64,000 nt of DNA, from the NCBI GenBank assembly GCA_963795795.1, contig CAWCJS010000006.1:124001-188000 (forward strand). The letters are read 5' to 3'. How positions within the stretch are numbered: position 1 is the first letter of the stretch; every line of letters begins with the position of its first letter. Positions 61,261 through 64,000 of this stretch are shown here, one piece after another. A program made the position numbers and the translations under genes. This stretch comes from Palsa-504 sp963795795 (GTDB taxonomy: Bacteria > Actinomycetota > Actinomycetes > Streptosporangiales > Streptosporangiaceae). The notes under the pieces are model-generated. The model was not told where the DNA came from, searched no databases, and was given only the letters and a program-made list of their open reading frames with translations.

Positions 61261-61743
61261 ATGAGAGATCTCGCGCGGTACCAGGACCCGCTGACGATCC
61301 AGCGCGTGCTCCACACCGCCAGGACGATCGCGATCGTGGGCCTGTCGAACAACGAGCTGCGGGCCAGCTACTTCGTCGGCTACTACCTCAGGCGGCACGG
61401 CTACCGCGTGATCCCGGTGAATCCCCGCGAGACGGAGATCCTCGGGCAGAAGTGCTACGCGAGCCTGCTGGACGTGCCCGAGCCGGTGGACGTGGTGAAC
61501 GTCTTCCGCGCGCCGGACGCGCTGCCGGGGATCGCGCGGGACGCCGTGGCGATCCAGGCGGGCGTCCTGTGGTGCCAGTTCGGGGTGATCAACGAGGAAG
61601 GCGCGCGGATCGCCGAAGACGGCGGCGTGACCGTGATCATGGACCGCTGCCTCAAGGTCGAGCACGCTCGGTACGTGGGCCGGATGCACTGGCTCGGTTT
61701 CAACACGCAGCGCATCACGTCCGTCCGTGCCGGGCTCCAGTAG
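61261..61743 (+). CDS. CoA-binding (YccU-like) protein
   Basis: 160 residues. A CoA-binding Rossmann domain: TIAIVGLSNNELRASYFVGY, YRVIPVNPRETEILGQKCYA, VDVVNVFRAPDALPGIARDA, GVLWCQFGVINEEGA, VTVIMDRCLKVEHARY. It has the size of YccU-type proteins that often follow metY in actinobacteria. The 103-base gap after metY is purine-rich with repeated GAGGAGCGACG-like words and carries a GGCGAGCGGAG ribosome-like site. Confidence 0.9.
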   Translation: MRDLARYQDPLTIQRVLHTARTIAIVGLSNNELRASYFVGYYLRRHGYRVIPVNPRETEILGQKCYASLLDVPEPVDVVNVFRAPDALPGIARDAVAIQAGVLWCQFGVINEEGARIAEDGGVTVIMDRCLKVEHARYVGRMHWLGFNTQRITSVRAGLQ

Positions 61744-61770
61744 CCGGCGGCACGTCCAATAGGAACGGTC

Positions 61771-62622
61771 ATGGAACTCCACGTCGGGTGCGCGATGTGG
61801 AGTTACGCGCCCTGGCAAGGCCGTTACGTGCCCGGGTCGCTGTCGCCGCGTGACCGCCTCCACGCGTACGCCACCTGGTGCAATGCCGTGGAGGGCAATA
61901 CCACCTTCTACGCGACGCCCTCCCTCGCCGCGGTCACGTCGTGGGCCGAGCAGACCACCCCTGACTTCCGGTTCATCCTCAAGCTGCCGAAGGCGATCAC
62001 CCATGAGCGCCGCCTGGCCGACGTCGAGGACCCGCTCCGCGCGTTCCTGACCGCGATCGAACCCCTCGGACGGCGCGCCCACGCCCTCTGGATCCAGCTG
62101 CCGCCGTCCTTCGGCCCCGACGGCCTCGGCGCCCTGGCCGGTTTCCTGCGCCGTCTCCCGCCCGGGTACCGGTACTGCGTCGAGGTACGGCACCGCGCGT
62201 TCTTCGATGACCCGCGATCGGAGCAGGAACTGGAGCGGGCTCTGCGTGACGCCGACGCCGAGTGGGTGACGTTCGACACCACCGTCCTGTTCGAAAGCCG
62301 TCCGGTGAGCGACGCCGAGCGGGAGGCGTGGGCGAAGAAGCCCCGCCTGCCCCGCCGGTCACGGGCGCTCACGCCTTATCCAGTCGTCCGCTATCTGGGG
62401 CGGGACGACGCGGCACGTACCGTCGCGGGGTGGCAGTACTGGCTCGACGTGGTGGCCGGCTGGCTGCGCGAAGGACGTTCCCCGAACGTCTTCATCCACA
62501 CGCCCGATAACGTGCGCGCGCTCGAGCTGGCCCGCCGGTTCCACGACGACGTGCGGGCCCGGGTGCCCGAGGTCGAGCCGCTCCCGGAGCCGATCCCCGC
62601 CGGACCGCCCACTCTCTTCTGA
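61771..62622 (+). CDS. DUF72 (YecE-like) protein
   Basis: 283 residues. TIM-barrel-like family with the marks HVGCAMWSYAPWQGRYVPG, VEGNTTFYATPSLAAVTSWA, FRFILKLPKAITHERRL, ALWIQLPPSFGPDG and CVEVRHRAFFDD. Biochemical role is not established. It is transcribed after the CoA-binding protein, with a 27-base gap. Its last ~230 bases are overlapped by the 3' extension of the convergent P450 gene. Confidence 0.9.
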   Translation: MELHVGCAMWSYAPWQGRYVPGSLSPRDRLHAYATWCNAVEGNTTFYATPSLAAVTSWAEQTTPDFRFILKLPKAITHERRLADVEDPLRAFLTAIEPLGRRAHALWIQLPPSFGPDGLGALAGFLRRLPPGYRYCVEVRHRAFFDDPRSEQELERALRDADAEWVTFDTTVLFESRPVSDAEREAWAKKPRLPRRSRALTPYPVVRYLGRDDAARTVAGWQYWLDVVAGWLREGRSPNVFIHTPDNVRALELARRFHDDVRARVPEVEPLPEPIPAGPPTLF

Positions 62623-63866
62623 GTCCCGGATGGCGCGGTCCGGCCCGGCGTCACCGGCAGGTGCAGCGGGCCGCGGATCGTCGTGGTGTTGCGCAGCCGG
62701 ATGGGTCCGGTCAGGGTTAGCCCTGGCATCCGCTCGGCGAGCATCCGCAGCGCGATGGTGGCTTCGAGCCGGGCCAGCGGCTGCCCCACGCAGTAGTGGA
62801 TACCGCTGGAGAACGCGAGGTGCTCGGCGCCGGACTCACGGTAGATGCTGAACGTGCCCGGCTCGGGGAAGACCTCGGGGTCGCGGTTCGCGCCCCCGAT
62901 CAGCGTCACCACGCTCTGGCCCGGGCGGACGGTCTGCCCTTCGAGATCCAGCGGCTCCAGCGCCACGCGGTCGGTGAGCTGGACCGGCGGATCGAACCGC
63001 AGCGTCTCCTCGACCGCCCTCGCGGCCAGGGCCGGCGGGTCGGCGCACAGGTCCTGCCACTGCTGGCGGTGGCGGAGCAGGGCGAGCACGCAGTTGCCGA
63101 TCAGGTTGACCGTGGTCTCGAACCCGGCGACCAGCAGCAGGACGCACATCGGCATCATCTCGGCCGGCTTTACCTGATCGCCCTCGGCCGCGACGAGCCG
63201 GCTGATGATGTCGTCGGCCGGCTCCCGCCGCCGCAGCTCGAAGAGGTCCTCGAAGAGCCGCTGGAGCTTGACCCCGTTGGCCTGCAGCTGGCTGGCGTGC
63301 CGCAGCGACTTGATGCCGTCCAGCGCGCTCCCGATGACCGCGCCGTACTGCGCGAAGGCGGCCGCGTCCGCGTCGGGGATGCCGAGCAGGTCGGTGATGA
63401 CCGCGATCGGCAGCGGCGCGGCCAGCCCGGAGACCAGGTCGAACTGACCGCGCGCGGCGGCCTGGTCCAGCAGCTCGCCGACCGTGCGCTCGATGCGGCC
63501 GGCGTAGCCGGCCACCGCCTTGGGGCTGAACGCGGGCAGCGCGAACCGGCGCAGCCGCGTGTGATCCGGCGGGTTCATCCCCAGGAAGGACATCTCGACA
63601 TCGGGGTCGGGGTGGACACCGAACCGGCGGTTCCGCAGCACCGAGTCGCACACGCGGTGGCTGACGGTCATCCAGTCGCCCTGGCGGGTCGGCACCAGCG
63701 TGCCGCTGGCCCGGATCCGCTCGTAGACCGGGTAGGGATCGGCCCGTCCCTGGCGCAGGTTGAGCAGCGCCAGCGGGTCCCGCCTGACATGCCCGGCGTA
63801 CGCGACCGTGGCCTGCTGGCGGTACAGGCTGGCGGCGAACGCGACAGCGCGGCCGGCCTCGCTCAT
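62391..63866 (-). CDS. cytochrome P450 with an abnormal C-terminal extension
   Basis: 491 residues. P450 motifs: I-helix LLLVAGFETTVNLIGN, K-helix Glu-x-x-Arg in AVEETLRFDPPVQL, haem-Cys loop FSSGIHYCVGQPLARLEA. The normal end of the family is about residue 412 (TTTIRGPLHLPVTPG). The remaining ~75 residues are Ser/Arg-rich and antisense to DUF72, so the stop codon appears lost or the frame shifted near 62630. The ATG overlaps the upstream gene stop (ATGA). Redox partners are not in the window. Confidence 0.9.
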   Translation of the reverse strand: MSEAGRAVAFAASLYRQQATVAYAGHVRRDPLALLNLRQGRADPYPVYERIRASGTLVPTRQGDWMTVSHRVCDSVLRNRRFGVHPDPDVEMSFLGMNPPDHTRLRRFALPAFSPKAVAGYAGRIERTVGELLDQAAARGQFDLVSGLAAPLPIAVITDLLGIPDADAAAFAQYGAVIGSALDGIKSLRHASQLQANGVKLQRLFEDLFELRRREPADDIISRLVAAEGDQVKPAEMMPMCVLLLVAGFETTVNLIGNCVLALLRHRQQWQDLCADPPALAARAVEETLRFDPPVQLTDRVALEPLDLEGQTVRPGQSVVTLIGGANRDPEVFPEPGTFSIYRESGAEHLAFSSGIHYCVGQPLARLEATIALRMLAERMPGLTLTGPIRLRNTTTIRGPLHLPVTPGRTAPSGTQKRVGGPAGIGSGSGSTSGTRARTSSWNRRASSSARTLSGVWMKTFGERPSRSQPATTSSQYCHPATVRAASSRPR

Positions 63867-64000
63867 GGCTCCTCCCCCGCGCGGGCGGGCCTGGCGCCAA
63901 GGCCGTGCAGGAACGTCCCGAGCGCGAGGCCGGGCGCGTCGAGCGGGGCCAGCTTGCCCGCGCCGACCGACTCCGCGGCCACGTAGACGATGGAGTAGAG
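63863..64000 (-). CDS. C-terminal end of a gene upstream of the P450, truncated by window edge
   Basis: 45 codons are visible, ending GLALGTFLHGLGARPARAG then EEP and a TGA that overlaps the P450 ATG. The helical sequence (YSIVYVAAESVGAGKLAPLD) looks like the end of a TetR-type ligand domain, which would make it a regulator of the P450, but too little is present to be sure. Confidence 0.45.
   Translation of the reverse strand, partial: LYSIVYVAAESVGAGKLAPLDAPGLALGTFLHGLGARPARAGEEP

Noticed and set aside
62391..64000. Biosynthetic gene cluster around the P450
   Set aside because: No synthase, synthetase or tailoring partner is visible; one P450 and a fragment of a possible regulator are not enough.

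Overview
The window is GC-rich (roughly 70 percent) chromosomal DNA of an actinomycete. The high GC content, GTG starts, GAF-ANTAR, MEDS and RsbW-type ATPase proteins, a MocR regulator, trehalose synthesis and small DUF6131/DUF6328-type proteins all point there. A soil genus of the Streptosporangiales/Catenulispora kind is my guess; the sequence does not settle it. I saw no rRNA, tRNA, insertion sequence, prophage or CRISPR array.

Layout. Positions 1-8.9 kb hold the end of a FAD/Fe-S oxidase and a group of small stress-type genes (DUF6328, DUF3040, DUF6582, GvpU-like, otsA, paralogous acidic proteins, an AI-2E-family permease and a 33-residue membrane peptide). Positions 9.0-13.6 kb are a leftward operon of membrane protein, gluconate-dehydrogenase-subunit-3-like protein, GMC oxidoreductase and pyruvate-oxidase-like TPP enzyme. 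Positions 13.8-28.6 kb form a dense partner-switching island of RsbW-type kinases, STAS antagonists, PP2C phosphatases, GAF-ANTAR and MEDS sensors. At its centre is a complete stressosome module: rsbR, rsbS, rsbT, a split RsbX-like phosphatase, a hybrid histidine kinase and a receiver-PP2C phosphatase. Positions 28.7-45.9 kb carry assorted metabolic and repair genes (methyltransferase, cold-shock protein, M28 peptidase, HEXXH protein, VOC proteins, msrB-msrA, a 12-residue-repeat protein, aldo/keto reductase, acyl-CoA dehydrogenase) and two regulator-transporter pairs. Positions 46.3-51.7 kb are a five-gene exopolysaccharide operon. Positions 51.7-57.9 kb include a truncated-globin/ankyrin fusion and a membrane Rieske module. 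Positions 58.5-62.6 kb are the methionine genes metX-metY with a CoA-binding protein and a DUF72 protein, followed by a P450 and the end of one more gene.

Two patterns go beyond gene-by-gene annotation. First, sites of the form GTTT-N14/15-GGGTAG, the actinobacterial SigB/SigF type, recur upstream of the small stress genes and the GMC operon. Five match exactly and several more differ by one or two bases. The local partner-switching island could therefore control a regulon that is partly encoded beside it. Second, many genes carry single-base frameshifts or internal deletions (GAF-PP2C, two STAS genes, GAF-ANTAR, RsbX-like phosphatase, an MFS permease, a VOC protein, and possibly a GH26-like protein, a flavoprotein start and a P450 stop). 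Either the assembly has indel errors or this accessory region is decaying; raw reads would decide.
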